Shown here: positions 8,284-18,632 of the stretch, one piece after another
How the letters are laid out: each line of letters begins with the position of its first letter
Position numbering within the stretch: the stretch's first letter is position 1
Assembly: GCA_903844665.1 (NCBI GenBank)
Contig: CAIMUS010000306.1
Span: forward strand, 1 to 35,058
Direction: 5' to 3'
DNA from: an uncultured Pseudomonadota bacterium
GTDB taxonomy: Bacteria; Pseudomonadota; Gammaproteobacteria; Competibacterales; Competibacteraceae
Length of the DNA stretch: 35,058 bases
Made by a program: the position numbers and the translations under genes
Notes under the pieces: model-generated
The model's database searches: none
Seen by the model: only the letters and a program-made list of their open reading frames with translations
Told to the model about the DNA's origin: nothing

Positions 8284-9217
8284 ACAGTGTTCCTCCCCAC
8301 CAGATGCGGCCGGCCCAGAACCACAGCAGCCCGAGCCAAAGCCATAACGTATGTTGTACCAGTGTAAGCGCCCGGCCGATAGCCGCCACGTCCGGCGGCG
8401 GCCCGGCGCCTAAGGGCGGCCGCTGTTGCCATTGGCCGTGGTAAGGCGCGGCGCCGCCCAGGGTCACCTCCAGGGCGCCCGCTCCGGCCGCCATCACAGC
8501 GCCCGCATTGGGACTTTTCCAGGCGGCCGCCTGGGTGCGCCAACAGTTCCAGGCGGTACGGCTGCGCCCCAGCAGGGTATAGCTCAGCGCCGTCAGCCGG
8601 GCCGGGAGCCAGTTCAGACCATCGTCCAGCCGCGCCGCCGCCCAGCCGAAATCCCGATAACGCTCGGTCCGGTAGCCCCACATCGCATCCAGGGTGTTGA
8701 CCAGACGATAGGCCACCACCCCCGGCGCCCCCGCCACGATGAACCAGAACAGGGCGCCGGACACCGCATCACAGCCATTTTCCAGCACCGATTCCACGGT
8801 GGCGGCGCCGATCTGACCGGCATCCAGTTCGGCCGTATCCCGGCTGACGATAGTGCCCACCCGCTGCCGCGCCAGCGTCAGATCCCCCTGGCGCAACGCC
8901 ATCGCCACCGCCTCGGCATGTTCCCTGAGACTGGTGACGCCCAGCGCCAGGTAGAGCAGCCCGCAGTCCGCCACCACTCCCAGGTAGGGCAGACCGGCCA
9001 GCAGCCAGGCGCCTGCCATCGCTGGCGCTACCAGAACGAGTACCGCCGCCACGCCACGCCGCCGCCGGGTACCGGAATCCAATGTGGGCGGACCGTACAG
9101 CCGCTGTTCCAGGTAGCCGGCCAGCCGGCCGAAACCCACCAGCGGGTGCCAGCGGGGCGGTTCTCCCAGGCAGCGGTCCAGCAGAACGGCGGACAGGCAT
9201 AGCAGGGCCAGTTGCAT
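8276..9217 (-). CDS. cbiB: Adenosylcobinamide-phosphate synthase CbiB
   Basis: This ~313-aa integral membrane protein attaches aminopropanol phosphate to adenosylcobyric acid in late cobalamin synthesis. Family signatures are [20 protein letters not shown] at the N-terminus, several hydrophobic helices, [13 protein letters not shown] and [11 protein letters not shown] prefer the ATG that gives [14 protein letters not shown], because family members start just before this first membrane segment. An upstream GTG would add 12 residues. It overlaps cobD and is divergent from cobQ, whose product supplies the cobyric acid substrate. The naming is confusing: the aerobic-pathway name for this enzyme is also CobD. 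Confidence 0.93.
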   Translation of the reverse strand: MQLALLCLSAVLLDRCLGEPPRWHPLVGFGRLAGYLEQRLYGPPTLDSGTRRRRGVAAVLVLVAPAMAGAWLLAGLPYLGVVADCGLLYLALGVTSLREHAEAVAMALRQGDLTLARQRVGTIVSRDTAELDAGQIGAATVESVLENGCDAVSGALFWFIVAGAPGVVAYRLVNTLDAMWGYRTERYRDFGWAAARLDDGLNWLPARLTALSYTLLGRSRTAWNCWRTQAAAWKSPNAGAVMAAGAGALEVTLGGAAPYHGQWQQRPPLGAGPPPDVAAIGRALTLVQHTLWLWLGLLWFWAGRIWWGGTLFA

Positions 9218-9291
9218 CGGCGGGTCAACGGGTAAGCTGGCAGCAAGGTACACAGTGTAGCGAAAACCCAGTCTCCAGGTACAATATTGTG

Positions 9292-10743
9292 ATGACTGCC
9301 AAGACTCTGATGATTCAAGGCACTACCTCGGATGCCGGCAAGAGCGCCGTGGTCACCGGTTTATGCCGCGTGCTGGCCCGGCGCGGCGTCCGGGTAGTAC
9401 CTTTCAAGCCCCAGAACATGGCTCTGAACAGCGCGGTGACCGTGGACGGCGGCGAAATCGGCCGCTCTCAGGCGGTACAGGCTCAGGCCGCCGGCCTGGA
9501 ACCGCACAGCGATATGAATCCGGTGCTGCTCAAGCCGAATACCGACACTGGCGCCCAGATCATCATCCAGGGCCACGCCCTGGGCAATATGGATGCCCGC
9601 GCCTATCATGACTACAAGGCGACAGCCCGGCAGGCGGTATTGGACTCCTATGCCCGGCTGAGCCGGGATTACGAGCTGATTCTGGTGGAGGGGGCCGGCA
9701 GCCCGGCGGAGATCAATCTGCGCGAGAACGACATCGCCAATATGGGCTTTGCCGAGGCGGTGGATTGTCCTATCTGGCTGGTGGGCGATATCGACCGGGG
9801 TGGGGTTTTCGCCCAACTGGTCGGCACCCTGGCGGTGCTCCCGGCCGGTGAACAGGCGCGTATTCGCGGTTTTATCATCAATCGTTTTCGCGGCGATCCC
9901 GCCCTGCTGGAGCCGGGTCTGCGCTGGCTGGAACAGCATACCGGCAGACCGGTGCTCGGGGTTTTACCGTATCTGCACGGCCTGTATCTGGAAGCCGAAG
10001 ATTCCCTGTCACGGGCGCCGGCGGCGCTCAAACCGGAAGCAGAACTGCAAGTCGCGGTCCCGGTCCTGGCCCGGATCAGCAATCACACCGATCTGGACCC
10101 ATTGCGGCTCCATCCTCAGGTCACGGTCCGGTGGGTCCATCCCGGCGATCCCTGGCCGCCTTCGGATTTGATTATTCTGCCGGGCAGCAAGAGCACCCGC
10201 GGCGACTTGCAGCGCTTACGGCAACAGGGCTGGGACAAGGCCATTTACCGGCACTTGCGCTATGGCGGCAAGGTGATCGGCATCTGCGGCGGCTTTCAAA
10301 TGCTGGGCAGCGTGGTGCGCGATCCCGCCGGTTTCGAGGGACCGCCGGGCGACAGTCCCGGTCTGAATCTGCTGGACGTGGAGACGGTGCTGGAACTGGA
10401 GAAACAACTGCGGCGGGTGGAAGGCCGCCTGACTCTGGAGCAGGCGGCGGTCACCGGCTATGAAATCCATCTGGGCATCACTCGGGGTCCGGGGCTGGCC
10501 CGGCCGGCGGTCCGGCTGGCCGACCGGGACGATGGAGCGATCGCGGCGGACGATCAGGTTCTGGGGACCTATCTGCACGGCCTGTTCGATGCCGCTCCGG
10601 CCCGCGATGCGCTGCTGCGCTGGGCCGGTCTGAGCGTACAGGCGGCGCCGGACTACCGCCTGCTGCGCGAGGCCGGCATCGACCGGCTGGCGGATGCCGT
10701 GGAAACGTACCTCGATCCAAGCGCCCTGGAGCACTGGGTGTAA
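9292..10743 (+). CDS. cobQ: Cobyric acid synthase CobQ/CbiP
   Basis: This 483-aa glutamine-dependent amidotransferase amidates adenosylcobyrinic acid a,c-diamide to cobyric acid. The N-terminal synthetase half has a P-loop-like [10 protein letters not shown] and the family stretch [10 protein letters not shown]. The C-terminal class I glutamine amidotransferase half has the nucleophile in [10 protein letters not shown] (Cys332) and the histidine in GTYLHGLFD (His429). Length equals that of typical CobQ proteins. The ATG giving MTAKTLMIQ was chosen because upstream residues run into the divergent cbiB gene. Only 74 bases separate the two starts, so both promoters must lie in or beside that gap, which is too short for a classic cobalamin riboswitch. 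Confidence 0.95.
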   Translation: MTAKTLMIQGTTSDAGKSAVVTGLCRVLARRGVRVVPFKPQNMALNSAVTVDGGEIGRSQAVQAQAAGLEPHSDMNPVLLKPNTDTGAQIIIQGHALGNMDARAYHDYKATARQAVLDSYARLSRDYELILVEGAGSPAEINLRENDIANMGFAEAVDCPIWLVGDIDRGGVFAQLVGTLAVLPAGEQARIRGFIINRFRGDPALLEPGLRWLEQHTGRPVLGVLPYLHGLYLEAEDSLSRAPAALKPEAELQVAVPVLARISNHTDLDPLRLHPQVTVRWVHPGDPWPPSDLIILPGSKSTRGDLQRLRQQGWDKAIYRHLRYGGKVIGICGGFQMLGSVVRDPAGFEGPPGDSPGLNLLDVETVLELEKQLRRVEGRLTLEQAAVTGYEIHLGITRGPGLARPAVRLADRDDGAIAADDQVLGTYLHGLFDAAPARDALLRWAGLSVQAAPDYRLLREAGIDRLADAVETYLDPSALEHWV

Positions 10744-10836
10744 CCCATCTGCTACCACTGCCAACGCCCAAGTTTACTCAATTACTCTGCTTAGGCATAA
10801 TAGTCACAGGGAAATCGACGGTGAGGGAGCGATTAC

Positions 10837-10845
10837 TGCTATACT
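10837..10845 (+). promoter_or_regulatory. Candidate extended -10 promoter for the GT4 gene
   Basis: TGCTATACT is an extended -10 element (TG-N-TATACT). A poor -35 (TCGACG, 4 of 6 matches) lies upstream at a long 19-base spacing. Transcription from here would give a leader of about 175 bases before the glycosyltransferase start. The 283-base gap between cobQ and that gene holds nothing else I can support. Confidence 0.3.
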
Positions 10846-11026
10846 AATTACTTGTGCCCGCCATCCACACGACTGGAAACACTGCCGTCGTTCACGTCCT
10901 TTAGAGAATTTACACCCAAAAACTCTGCCGGCGCCGGTCGACCCATGGTGGTTTGCCGGCCGTAACCATCCGATATGCAGAGACTTTTAATAACTATCGA
11001 TTTATTTATTAGCGGGAGCTTGATTT

Positions 11027-12193
11027 ATGCGCATTGCCATGTTGTCTGCAGAATCGTTGCACTCCATTGCCAGCGGGGGGCTTGGAGTGCATGTGACGGA
11101 GCTTGCCGCCGGTTTGCAACGGCGGGGCCACGAACTGCACGTGGTCACCCGGCGTAGAGAAGACCAGAATCACTATGATTGCATCGATGGGGTGCATTAC
11201 CACCGCGTCGATCACGGTATGAGCGAAAACGATGTCGAGTGCATGGACTATATGTGCAAGGCCATGGCGCATCGTTTCTATGAAATCACCTCTATGATCG
11301 GTAGTTTCGACCTCGTACATGCCCATGACTGGCTGACCGCCAACGCCATGAAATATGTCATGGACGGGTTCGGCATCCGTGGGGTGCTGACCATGCACTC
11401 CACCGAATACGGTCGGGACGGCAATGTGTTCTTCGAAGGTTTCGCCCGCTGGGTGCGGGACGCCGAGGCTGCCGGTTGCCATAACGCCACCCTGGTGATC
11501 GCCGTCAGTCACTTTCTCGCCGACGAACTGCGGCGTATTTACCAGGTACCGAACGAAAAAATCCATATCGTCTATAACGGCGTCAACTATCACGCCTTCG
11601 ACGGTTTCGTCAATCCGGCCGAGGTCAAGGGCCGCTACGGTATCGCCCCGCTGGCGCCGACCATCTTCTCTCCCGGCCGGATGACCCTGCAAAAGGGCAT
11701 GGATATGCTGGTGGAAGCGGTGCCGCTGGTGCTGGCCTCCTATCCCGAGGCGAAATTCATCATTTCCGGCAGCGGCCCGGAAAAGGATGCCGTGGTGCGC
11801 CGGGCCTATGAGGTGGGCGCGGCAGGCGCCATCGTTTTCCTTGAAACCCTGCCGCGCTGGCAATATATCGATCTGATGCGGGCGACCGATATCGTGGCCG
11901 TGCCCAGCCGTAACGAGCCCTTCGGCATCGTCGTGTTGGAAGCCTGGGCGGCCGGCAAGCCGGTGGTCGCCACCCTGGCGGGGGGGCCGCGGGAATTCAT
12001 CTGGCACGACGTCAACGGCTTCCTGGTCAGTACCGATCCCGGCGGTCTGGCCCATGGCATCGGCTCGCTGCTCGCCGATCACGACCACTGCCGGGCGTTG
12101 GGGGCCAACGGTCGCCGGGCGGTGGAGGACAAGTTCAACTGGGATACGATAGCGGCCTATACCGAGGGCGTTTATCAGGTGGCGCTGCGTTAG
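11027..12193 (+). CDS. Family 4 glycosyltransferase, glycogen-synthase-like
   Basis: This 388-aa GT-B enzyme has an N-terminal Rossmann half with SGGLGVHVTELAAGL, resembling the GGLG loop of glycogen and starch synthases, and HAHDWLTAN. The C-terminal half has FSPGRMTLQKG and the retaining-transferase motif EPFGIVVLEAWAAGKPVV. It probably transfers glucose from a nucleotide sugar to an alpha-glucan, but related GT4 enzymes use many acceptors. No signal peptide or membrane helix is seen. A GGGAGC ribosome-binding site lies seven bases before the ATG. The GH57 gene nearby would fit a shared role in glucan turnover, an inference from proximity only. Confidence 0.85.
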   Translation: MRIAMLSAESLHSIASGGLGVHVTELAAGLQRRGHELHVVTRRREDQNHYDCIDGVHYHRVDHGMSENDVECMDYMCKAMAHRFYEITSMIGSFDLVHAHDWLTANAMKYVMDGFGIRGVLTMHSTEYGRDGNVFFEGFARWVRDAEAAGCHNATLVIAVSHFLADELRRIYQVPNEKIHIVYNGVNYHAFDGFVNPAEVKGRYGIAPLAPTIFSPGRMTLQKGMDMLVEAVPLVLASYPEAKFIISGSGPEKDAVVRRAYEVGAAGAIVFLETLPRWQYIDLMRATDIVAVPSRNEPFGIVVLEAWAAGKPVVATLAGGPREFIWHDVNGFLVSTDPGGLAHGIGSLLADHDHCRALGANGRRAVEDKFNWDTIAAYTEGVYQVALR

Positions 12194-12224
12194 GCAGGGG
12201 TGTAACCAGTCGCCCGCTCTCCGC

Positions 12225-12298
12225 GTAGGAGCGAGCTGGCTCGCGAACAGCACTGGTTTGCTGCCGCCTGCTTTCTTCGCGAGCAAGCTTGCTCCTAC
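12225..12298. repeat. REP-like hairpin between convergent genes
   Basis: Two 22-bp arms, GTAGGAGCGAGCTGGCTCGCGA and its imperfect inverse TCGCGAGCAAGCTTGCTCCTAC, are separated by 30 bases. Each arm is itself nearly palindromic. This is the form of repetitive extragenic palindromes common in gammaproteobacteria. It lies between the convergent GT4 and msrB genes, where it may act as a terminator or mRNA stabiliser. One arm plus its left flank recurs inverted at 30283-30330. Confidence 0.8.
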
Positions 12299-12324
12299 AG
12301 GCGCCAGCCGATGGCGCTTTACAC

Positions 12325-12723
12325 TCACTTCTCAGGTTCCAGTTGTAACGCCGCCGAATTGATGCAATAGCGTAACCCGGTCGGCTCGGGGCCATCCTCG
12401 AACACGTGACCCAGATGGGCGCCGCATTGGCTGCAATGGACTTCGGTACGCCGCATAAACCAGCCACGGTCGGTCTCGGTAGCCACGTTTTCCTCGTTGG
12501 CCGGGGACCAGAAACTGGGCCAGCCGGTGCCGGAATCGAACTTGGTCCCGGCATCGAACAATTCGGCGTTGCAACACACACAGCGGTAGACGCCGGGCGT
12601 CTTGCAATCGTGATATATTCCGGTGAAAGCCCGCTCCGTACTCTTATCTCGGGTGACGTCATACTGCTCCGGCGTCAACTGCGCCCGCCACTCTGCATCG
12701 GTCTTGTCGATCTTGTACTTCAT
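12325..12723 (-). CDS. msrB: Peptide-methionine (R)-S-oxide reductase MsrB
   Basis: This 132-aa cytosolic repair enzyme reduces methionine-R-sulfoxide in proteins. The zinc site is complete, with CVCC (Cys48, Cys51) and CSQC (Cys97, Cys100). The catalytic cysteine is in [10 protein letters not shown] (Cys120). GTGWPSFW and GHVFEDGP are family hallmarks. The ATG giving [12 protein letters not shown] was chosen because it follows GAGGAGA at ideal distance and gives the usual family length. Longer in-frame starts would run into the promoter region of the divergent SDR gene. No MsrA is present nearby. Confidence 0.96.
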   Translation of the reverse strand: MKYKIDKTDAEWRAQLTPEQYDVTRDKSTERAFTGIYHDCKTPGVYRCVCCNAELFDAGTKFDSGTGWPSFWSPANEENVATETDRGWFMRRTEVHCSQCGAHLGHVFEDGPEPTGLRYCINSAALQLEPEK

Positions 12724-12882
12724 GTCAGTCTCCTCGAAGTGATTTACTATTGCCTGTAGACAGCAACAAGCAGGATTTGGCTTTACCCTGCCGCCTCGTA
12801 TTTCAAGCTGTAGCGCCAACCGGTCGTCCAATATTGCCGGCTTATTCTTTTTCCTTACCGCCACTGTCAGCGTGAGTACACC

Positions 12883-14298
12883 ATGGTACGCCTGCAAGAA
12901 ACGATTGAAGTTCCCCGTCCGATCGAGGATGCTTTTTTCTACACCAGCAATTTCGCCAATATAGCTCAGTGGGACCCGGGCGTTGCCGAATCCTCCAGGA
13001 TCAGCCAGGGTCCGATCGATATCGATACCGAGTTCCGGGTACTGGTCAAATTCGGGCCGCGCTCCATCCCGATGACTTATATCATCCGGGTCTACGAGCC
13101 GCCGCACCGGGTGGTGCTGGAAGGCAAAAGCGACTCCATCTATGCGCTCGACGATATCCGGTTCACTGCCGCAGTCAATGGCGGCGCCCGTATCACTTAT
13201 ACGGCGGATATTTCCTTTCTGGGCCTGATCGGCTATGCCGAACCGTTCATGAGACGCATGCTCGCCGGCGTGGGAAAAAACGCTATTCGCGGCTTGCAGG
13301 CGGCGCTTTCAGCCGATCCACCGCCACCTTCACAGAGCTTGTGGACTTACTTGCAGGATCGTTTGATTCTGCCGGGGATGCTGGGGTTCACTAATTTAGG
13401 GTATTACTGGCATCACCGTTCCTGGAAACCACAAGCGCTGTCTTTACGGGGCAAGACAGCCATCGTCACGGGCGCGACCTCCGGTCTTGGGCAAGCCGCC
13501 GCCCGGCAACTGGCCGAACTCGGCGGCCGGGTGGTATTGATCGGACGCAATCCGGCCAAGGCCGCCGCCGTCCAGCAGGAAATCGTCAGCGCCACCGGCA
13601 ACCCGGATGTGGCCGTGGAAATTGCCGATCTCAGCCTGCTGGCGGAGGTCAGACAACTGGCGCAACGTCTGCTCGCACGGGAACCCCGGATCGATATTCT
13701 GATCAACAACGCCGGGGTATTACTGAACGAGCGCTCCGTCACGGCGGAAGGGATCGAAACGACGCTGGCCACCAATCTGCTGGCGCCGTTTTTATTGACC
13801 AATCTGCTGCTGCCACGCCTGAAGCAATCGGCGCCTTCCCGGATCATCGATGTCTCTTCCGGTGGCATGTACACCAGCGGGATCGTGGTAGATGACCTAC
13901 AGTACCAGCAGAGTGATTTCAACGGCGGCATGGCCTATGCCCGCACCAAGCGTGGCTTGGTGATTCTGACCGAACTGTGGGCGGAGCGACTCAAAGACAG
14001 CGGCGTGGTGGCGCACGCCATGCATCCCGGCTGGGCCGATACGCCGGGAGTGGAAAGTTCACTGCCGCTGTTTCACAAGCTGACCAAACGCCTGCTGCGC
14101 ACCCCGGAAGAAGGGGCGGATACCATTACCTGGCTGGCCGCCTCACGCGAGGCCGGCAAAGTGAGCGGTTATTTCTGGCTGGACCGGGAGCCGCATATCA
14201 CCCATGTGTTGCCCGGCACGCAGGAATCCGCCGAAGACCGGCAGCGCTTATGGGCGGCGCTGTCGCAACTGGCGGATTGGCGGGAAGCCGGCGGGTGA
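12883..14298 (+). CDS. SRPBCC (polyketide-cyclase-like) domain fused to short-chain dehydrogenase
   Basis: This 471-aa protein has two parts. Residues 1-145 look like a START/SRPBCC ligand-binding domain ([26 protein letters not shown]). From about 188 a classical SDR domain follows, with cofactor loop TGATSGLG (196-203), NNAG (275-278), catalytic Ser near 325-326 and Tyr352-x3-Lys356. The layout resembles DHRS12-like dehydrogenases. The fusion suggests that the cyclase-like domain holds a hydrophobic substrate for the oxidoreductase; the substrate is unknown. The gene converges with the defence-like operon, and an 82-bp piece of it (coding residues 277-303) is duplicated 16 kb away. Confidence 0.88.
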   Translation: MVRLQETIEVPRPIEDAFFYTSNFANIAQWDPGVAESSRISQGPIDIDTEFRVLVKFGPRSIPMTYIIRVYEPPHRVVLEGKSDSIYALDDIRFTAAVNGGARITYTADISFLGLIGYAEPFMRRMLAGVGKNAIRGLQAALSADPPPPSQSLWTYLQDRLILPGMLGFTNLGYYWHHRSWKPQALSLRGKTAIVTGATSGLGQAAARQLAELGGRVVLIGRNPAKAAAVQQEIVSATGNPDVAVEIADLSLLAEVRQLAQRLLAREPRIDILINNAGVLLNERSVTAEGIETTLATNLLAPFLLTNLLLPRLKQSAPSRIIDVSSGGMYTSGIVVDDLQYQQSDFNGGMAYARTKRGLVILTELWAERLKDSGVVAHAMHPGWADTPGVESSLPLFHKLTKRLLRTPEEGADTITWLAASREAGKVSGYFWLDREPHITHVLPGTQESAEDRQRLWAALSQLADWREAGG

Positions 14299-14324
14299 GT
14301 CGCCGGGTGGGGGAGGAGTCAGGC

Positions 14325-14336
14325 TTATATGGAAAT
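14325..14336 (+). repeat. 12-bp direct repeat at left edge of the island
   Basis: TTATATGGAAAT occurs here, between the SDR stop and the last gene of the six-gene operon, and again exactly at 28858-28869, just upstream of the operon's first gene. The two copies are perfect and in the same orientation. They may mark the ends of an inserted segment. Confidence 0.45.
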
Positions 14337-14358
14337 TGAAGTAGGAACACCATCATTC

Positions 14359-17300
14359 TCAAATTGGCCTAATCTGGATCTCAACCTTACCTTCCAGATA
14401 GGCCTTCCGAAGTGCCTCAAAATTTAGCGGTGCTTCCTTATTTCGATATATTTGTGGAAAGGCAAAACTATTACCAAATCCATCAGCCAAGCGAGATATA
14501 AGCCTGACTGTCTTTCGGATATCTTCATCACTACGCGTTTCGAGAGCATTCCGTAGGACTTTTTCCGCTTGGCTCAGGGTTTCACGTAATGTGAGTTTAG
14601 TTTTCATTGGGTCACCCCAATAAATATTGGGGAATCCTATTCCCTTAAAAGAATCAAGTGCACTTTCGCAGCTAGCCAAAGCCCAGTCCATCAGGTTTGA
14701 AAATGGATCAAGCTCGTTGAATGAGTAGTCAGGTGGTGCTGTAGAAGAAGCCCATCCAACTAGCATATTAAACTCAGTTCGCATTCGCTGAAAAGCAAAC
14801 AAGTGATCGAATGTTCGCTTTTGAAACGCCTCCTCAACCGAATCTAGACACTTTAACGCAGCATCACTTTCTTCCAGGGGTTTCCAGCCACGTGTCGCAA
14901 ACTGCTCTCGCAAAGCTGTAACATGTGCATCAAGTAGTTCCGAGATATCTCTGGATTCCAAACCATAGCATTGAATTCTCGAAATTTTTGTCTCAAGCAT
15001 AGCAAGTTGATCATTAACTATTTTCCACTCAACCAATCGTCTGGCACGGTTCTGAAATTGAGTAATACGATCGGAGATAGAGGCAATTTTAGAAGATGCG
15101 CCTGACCGAATCTTTTTCCAAGTAGCTATTTCATTAACTTGGGTTAACTCATTAGCTAGCTTGCGTAAAACCAAGAGGAGATTTCCATGAATTTTGATTA
15201 ACTCTTTGGAAATTCCTGTTAAATGGACTGATAGGCCAGAAGTTGTCCAATTGGTCGGTATGTTGATTGCTCTCAGTATACCAATTTGTTGGAATAATAA
15301 TTCTCGCTTACCTTCCAACTCTTCTATAAAGTGATTTTCGACTCCTGATGACTCAAACTTCGCCTCCTCACCCTTGGCGATAATGGGACTAAAAGAATTC
15401 TCACCTTGCTTGATTGCCAGCATTCCTTGCTCAATCTCCCAAACACTTCCGCGCGCAATTGCTATCTGAACAAGCTCATGTGCTTCTTCTGAGGTCCATC
15501 CACTGCATAATAGGTTGTCGATAATGCTAATCCGAGGTAGCTTATCGTGGCGGCTTTCCTGAAGAATTCGCTTAAGCTCAATCTCACCTGGATGCTGGTG
15601 AAATCGCAGTCTAATATTACGTCCATTCTCCTCGAATATTATTAGCTGACCCAAACCTCGAATAAAACTATCCCCAGCTGCCGTACTATCCTGTTGAAAT
15701 AGCTGTAAGTATATCTCCCCCTTTTTACCGGCAATCGGCTCATCCCCTAAGCGATATGACTGGTTGTCGGCAAGTTGCTCCAGGGCTGCACGGTATTGAG
15801 CTAACCTCTCTCGCCACCCAATTCCATGCGGCAAGGGTATGTATTTTGGGTAGCGCCTGCGCATTGCTTGAACAAACTGTGCTCGAAGGTATTCGACTCC
15901 ACTAAGCTGTACGGATTTCTTTAGCCCTGCTTCTACCTGCCCCCTTATCGCGACACGGGAGACAATCTCCAATGCTGAGTGAACAAAGCTTTTCGCTTTG
16001 AATCTTACATTATCAGACACTTCCTTATCATTAATTCTTCTTTGAATTTCGGCCACGGCAGCCATCAAGGTTGCTGGCCGGAAAGGCTCTGGTGCAAGAA
16101 ATTTTTTGAATCGATCTATCTCAGCCGGCAGGGTTTGTGAGATTGGCAGTAGCACTGGAAAAACCAACCTGAGTTGGGCAAACTCCGAACTGACAGAAAG
16201 AGCGCCCATATTGTTGATATATTCGGCACGTACTTCCTTGTTTAGGTGGAAATACACCGCGAGGTCAACTTGATCAGGCCAGTGAGTTGGTTCCTGTGTC
16301 CCTACCCAAATAGCTATAACACGGTCAGGAAAATCATCATTAAATGTCCCCTGATAGTAATCCCATCCATCAAGCTCTCTATCCCTCAAGCTATCATGCT
16401 TAATCCATTTGCCGGCAGCTATTAATACCTTGTCGAGTATCGATGGTAGCAGAATCTTCTTAATCATCCCTGGCATATGTTCCACCAGCGCATCCAGTGC
16501 AGGTAATGACCCCCACACATTTGCAAGAGCATCATCGAGATCAAATAAGGGGCGACGGACTCTCTGTAGAGGCTCCAAGGCCAAGCCGCATTCAGCACGA
16601 ATTAGCAAAGGTCCAAAAAGTTCATTAATGGCTACCTTTCGCAGGGCATCACTAGGTAACCATTTTTCCAATACAGCATCAGGACAACCATTTGGGAAAG
16701 CACCTAATAATTGCACCAGAGTTTTTCTAGCTTGATCACCAGCAATCCAATTATCAGCGAGTACGGCATTCAGTACTGCTTCAAAACCAGAGCCTTCCGC
16801 AAAATATTTGAAAATCCCCCTACGAATGTCTTCAACGAACTCAAGCGGGCCGTATGCATCAACACCAGCCTCAATCGCTCTAGCGAACACATCGACAATG
16901 GTTCGCGGCCCGTTAGCAAGATCCCACCGCTCCACATACTGGCCAAGAGACATGAGTAGATCTGGATGAGGAACTGTTGTGCTTTCTCCGATAGTAACCG
17001 ACCAGCGAGGCCACAACCATTCAGGAAAAGTACGATCGTATGCAGTCTCCAGCTTGATGTGATAGCCACTCTCGCGGATTCGATGCAGAATGTCTGCGGC
17101 CCATCGTTCCATTCGGGTTTCTAGCTGATTGTCCATGCAAAGGATCACGCCGCAGCGTACTCTGTCGGTTCTCAGGCCCCACACAAGTTCCCTGAAACTG
17201 CTTAAGGAGGCTGAGTCGAGGGTCCCCAGTAACTGTTGAACTTCATCGAGAACGATCACTAAGGGGCTTTCTGCAAACTCAGCCGATTGAGCTATTTGAG

Positions 17301-17796
17301 CTAAGAAATCAATAAAACGATGTGCTTGTTCAGTAGTTCGTCGTTGCCCCTTTAGCGACTTCGAAATTTGCTCATCAATCGACTTTCGTATACCTCGAAC
17401 CGTCTGTAATCGATTTGGATATTTGGTACAAAGCAGTGCACATACAGCATCCAGATACTCGTCCAGATCAATTGCTGCTAAGGGTGGAAGTGCCGATAAC
17501 CCTTTCAATTGGCAACGACTAGCAAGCGCTAAAGCTGTAGCCGTTTTACCGAATCCGAAAGGGCCACTAACTGTAAACCACACAGCTCGATCAGATGAGA
17601 ATATCTTATTTATGAAGGAATCAGCATCACTGCTTATGGTATCCGAGAGCCACACGAGAGAAGACAATTGACTGAACCTATCGAGAACATGTTTCGGTTC
17701 ACGGATAGCCAAGGCTGCTGGAAAGGTGTCAGTAATTGGCCCAGCAGATAGGTTTTTGGTGTTTGTTATCAATTGGATTTCATCTGTTAGTCGCAT
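14359..17796 (-). CDS. Large P-loop ATPase (~1145 aa), last gene of the defence-like operon
   Basis: The N-terminal ~350 residues form an AAA/STAND-like NTPase with Walker A GPFGFGKT (about 78-85), Walker B LVIVLDEV (about 179-186) and GVILCMDN as a likely sensor strand. The long remainder has no domain I recognise; residues ~830-1000 look helical and coiled-coil-prone. An ATG start (MRLTDEIQ) after GCGAGGA is preferred over the TTG eight codons upstream; it overlaps the previous gene by 17 bases, implying coupling. A large ATPase after a small protein and a transglycosylase recalls DpdH after DpdG in 7-deazaguanine DNA systems, but I cannot confirm homology. BREX BrxC is a less likely alternative. 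Confidence 0.8.
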   Translation of the reverse strand: MRLTDEIQLITNTKNLSAGPITDTFPAALAIREPKHVLDRFSQLSSLVWLSDTISSDADSFINKIFSSDRAVWFTVSGPFGFGKTATALALASRCQLKGLSALPPLAAIDLDEYLDAVCALLCTKYPNRLQTVRGIRKSIDEQISKSLKGQRRTTEQAHRFIDFLAQIAQSAEFAESPLVIVLDEVQQLLGTLDSASLSSFRELVWGLRTDRVRCGVILCMDNQLETRMERWAADILHRIRESGYHIKLETAYDRTFPEWLWPRWSVTIGESTTVPHPDLLMSLGQYVERWDLANGPRTIVDVFARAIEAGVDAYGPLEFVEDIRRGIFKYFAEGSGFEAVLNAVLADNWIAGDQARKTLVQLLGAFPNGCPDAVLEKWLPSDALRKVAINELFGPLLIRAECGLALEPLQRVRRPLFDLDDALANVWGSLPALDALVEHMPGMIKKILLPSILDKVLIAAGKWIKHDSLRDRELDGWDYYQGTFNDDFPDRVIAIWVGTQEPTHWPDQVDLAVYFHLNKEVRAEYINNMGALSVSSEFAQLRLVFPVLLPISQTLPAEIDRFKKFLAPEPFRPATLMAAVAEIQRRINDKEVSDNVRFKAKSFVHSALEIVSRVAIRGQVEAGLKKSVQLSGVEYLRAQFVQAMRRRYPKYIPLPHGIGWRERLAQYRAALEQLADNQSYRLGDEPIAGKKGEIYLQLFQQDSTAAGDSFIRGLGQLIIFEENGRNIRLRFHQHPGEIELKRILQESRHDKLPRISIIDNLLCSGWTSEEAHELVQIAIARGSVWEIEQGMLAIKQGENSFSPIIAKGEEAKFESSGVENHFIEELEGKRELLFQQIGILRAINIPTNWTTSGLSVHLTGISKELIKIHGNLLLVLRKLANELTQVNEIATWKKIRSGASSKIASISDRITQFQNRARRLVEWKIVNDQLAMLETKISRIQCYGLESRDISELLDAHVTALREQFATRGWKPLEESDAALKCLDSVEEAFQKRTFDHLFAFQRMRTEFNMLVGWASSTAPPDYSFNELDPFSNLMDWALASCESALDSFKGIGFPNIYWGDPMKTKLTLRETLSQAEKVLRNALETRSDEDIRKTVRLISRLADGFGNSFAFPQIYRNKEAPLNFEALRKAYLEGKVEIQIRPI

Positions 17797-18622
17797 GGTT
17801 CCTCGCAATAGCTTGAGCAATTTCTAAGGCTCGTGATCTAATAAGTATCGCTGGTGGATCACCTCCTAACCAAGTTACACTCGCTTTATTAGCCTGGTTT
17901 GCACCAAACATTTCAAGCACTTGATCACCGCTCATCAACAACGATACCCCGATAAGGTCGAGCACGAGAGGATGGAGAACTATAGGATTTCCAAAATAGC
18001 TACTTGCTCCGGCTAAGGCATAGTCAACGGTATCAGCGGATGGACTGACTAATGGATTTATTCTTAACCTTCCGTTTTGCGAAATGACTAAGGGTGGGTC
18101 TAACGCCATAAGCCAACCAGTAACTCCAGCAACGCTGGAACGGCTAAAAGAAACGGACCTACAATTAAATCTTTTCTTTGCAGAAAGTGTAACATAAATA
18201 ACGATCTCATCCGCTGTGACGCCATGAATACCTTTTTCACGAATGAAACGGCAGACCTCTTTGTAAGACCAAGAAGGATTCGCTACTATATATTTGTCAT
18301 CCCATAACCAATAATAGAGACTGTGTACTGCTGCTTTAAATACACTAGACCACCCAGTATCTAAAGATGAAAATTTTTCTCCCAATGATGTGAGGCAGTA
18401 TCTATCTTCCTGTTTCTGGACCAGCAGCACATCACTTAATGAGGCAAGAATTTTCTCCACCCCTTTCCGGTGACGTAGGGGGGAGCCTAGCTGATCAGCC
18501 AATGCTTTAAGACCGGCTGTTGAAGTTGGTTCATCGAATAATGATAACAGCCTAAAAGTTTCCCAACCCAATTCCGGGGTAAAATCATGCCTTGTGTGGA
18601 AGCGATGTGTCAGTGCTCTCAT
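17780..18622 (-). CDS. Hypothetical protein, possibly winged-helix (~280 aa), DpdG-like by position
   Basis: The N-terminal ~100 residues contain a pattern of short helices (FRLLSLFDEPTSTAGLKALA...GVEKILASLSDVLLVQK...YCLTSLGEKF) that resembles a winged-helix domain with a conserved wing. The rest is of no known family. I chose the ATG at MRALTHRF, ten bases after the preceding stop. A TTG seven codons upstream is also possible; neither has a strong ribosome-binding site. It lies between the transglycosylase-family gene and the ATPase gene, and its end overlaps the ATPase start. It may connect DNA recognition to the ATPase, an inference from position only. Confidence 0.7.
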   Translation of the reverse strand: MRALTHRFHTRHDFTPELGWETFRLLSLFDEPTSTAGLKALADQLGSPLRHRKGVEKILASLSDVLLVQKQEDRYCLTSLGEKFSSLDTGWSSVFKAAVHSLYYWLWDDKYIVANPSWSYKEVCRFIREKGIHGVTADEIVIYVTLSAKKRFNCRSVSFSRSSVAGVTGWLMALDPPLVISQNGRLRINPLVSPSADTVDYALAGASSYFGNPIVLHPLVLDLIGVSLLMSGDQVLEMFGANQANKASVTWLGGDPPAILIRSRALEIAQAIARNHATNR

Positions 18623-18632
18623 GGCCGAAGCA

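Noticed and set aside
9218-9291. Cobalamin riboswitch between cbiB and cobQ
   Set aside because: The gap is only 74 bases and shows no B12-box-like sequence.
11009-12328. 439-aa minus-strand frame
   Set aside because: It is the shadow of the GT4 glycosyltransferase gene, kept open by GC-rich codon use.
14359-17796. BREX (ATPase as BrxC)
   Set aside because: No PglX methylase, PglZ phosphatase, BrxA, BrxB or BrxL is found nearby; a large ATPase alone is not enough.
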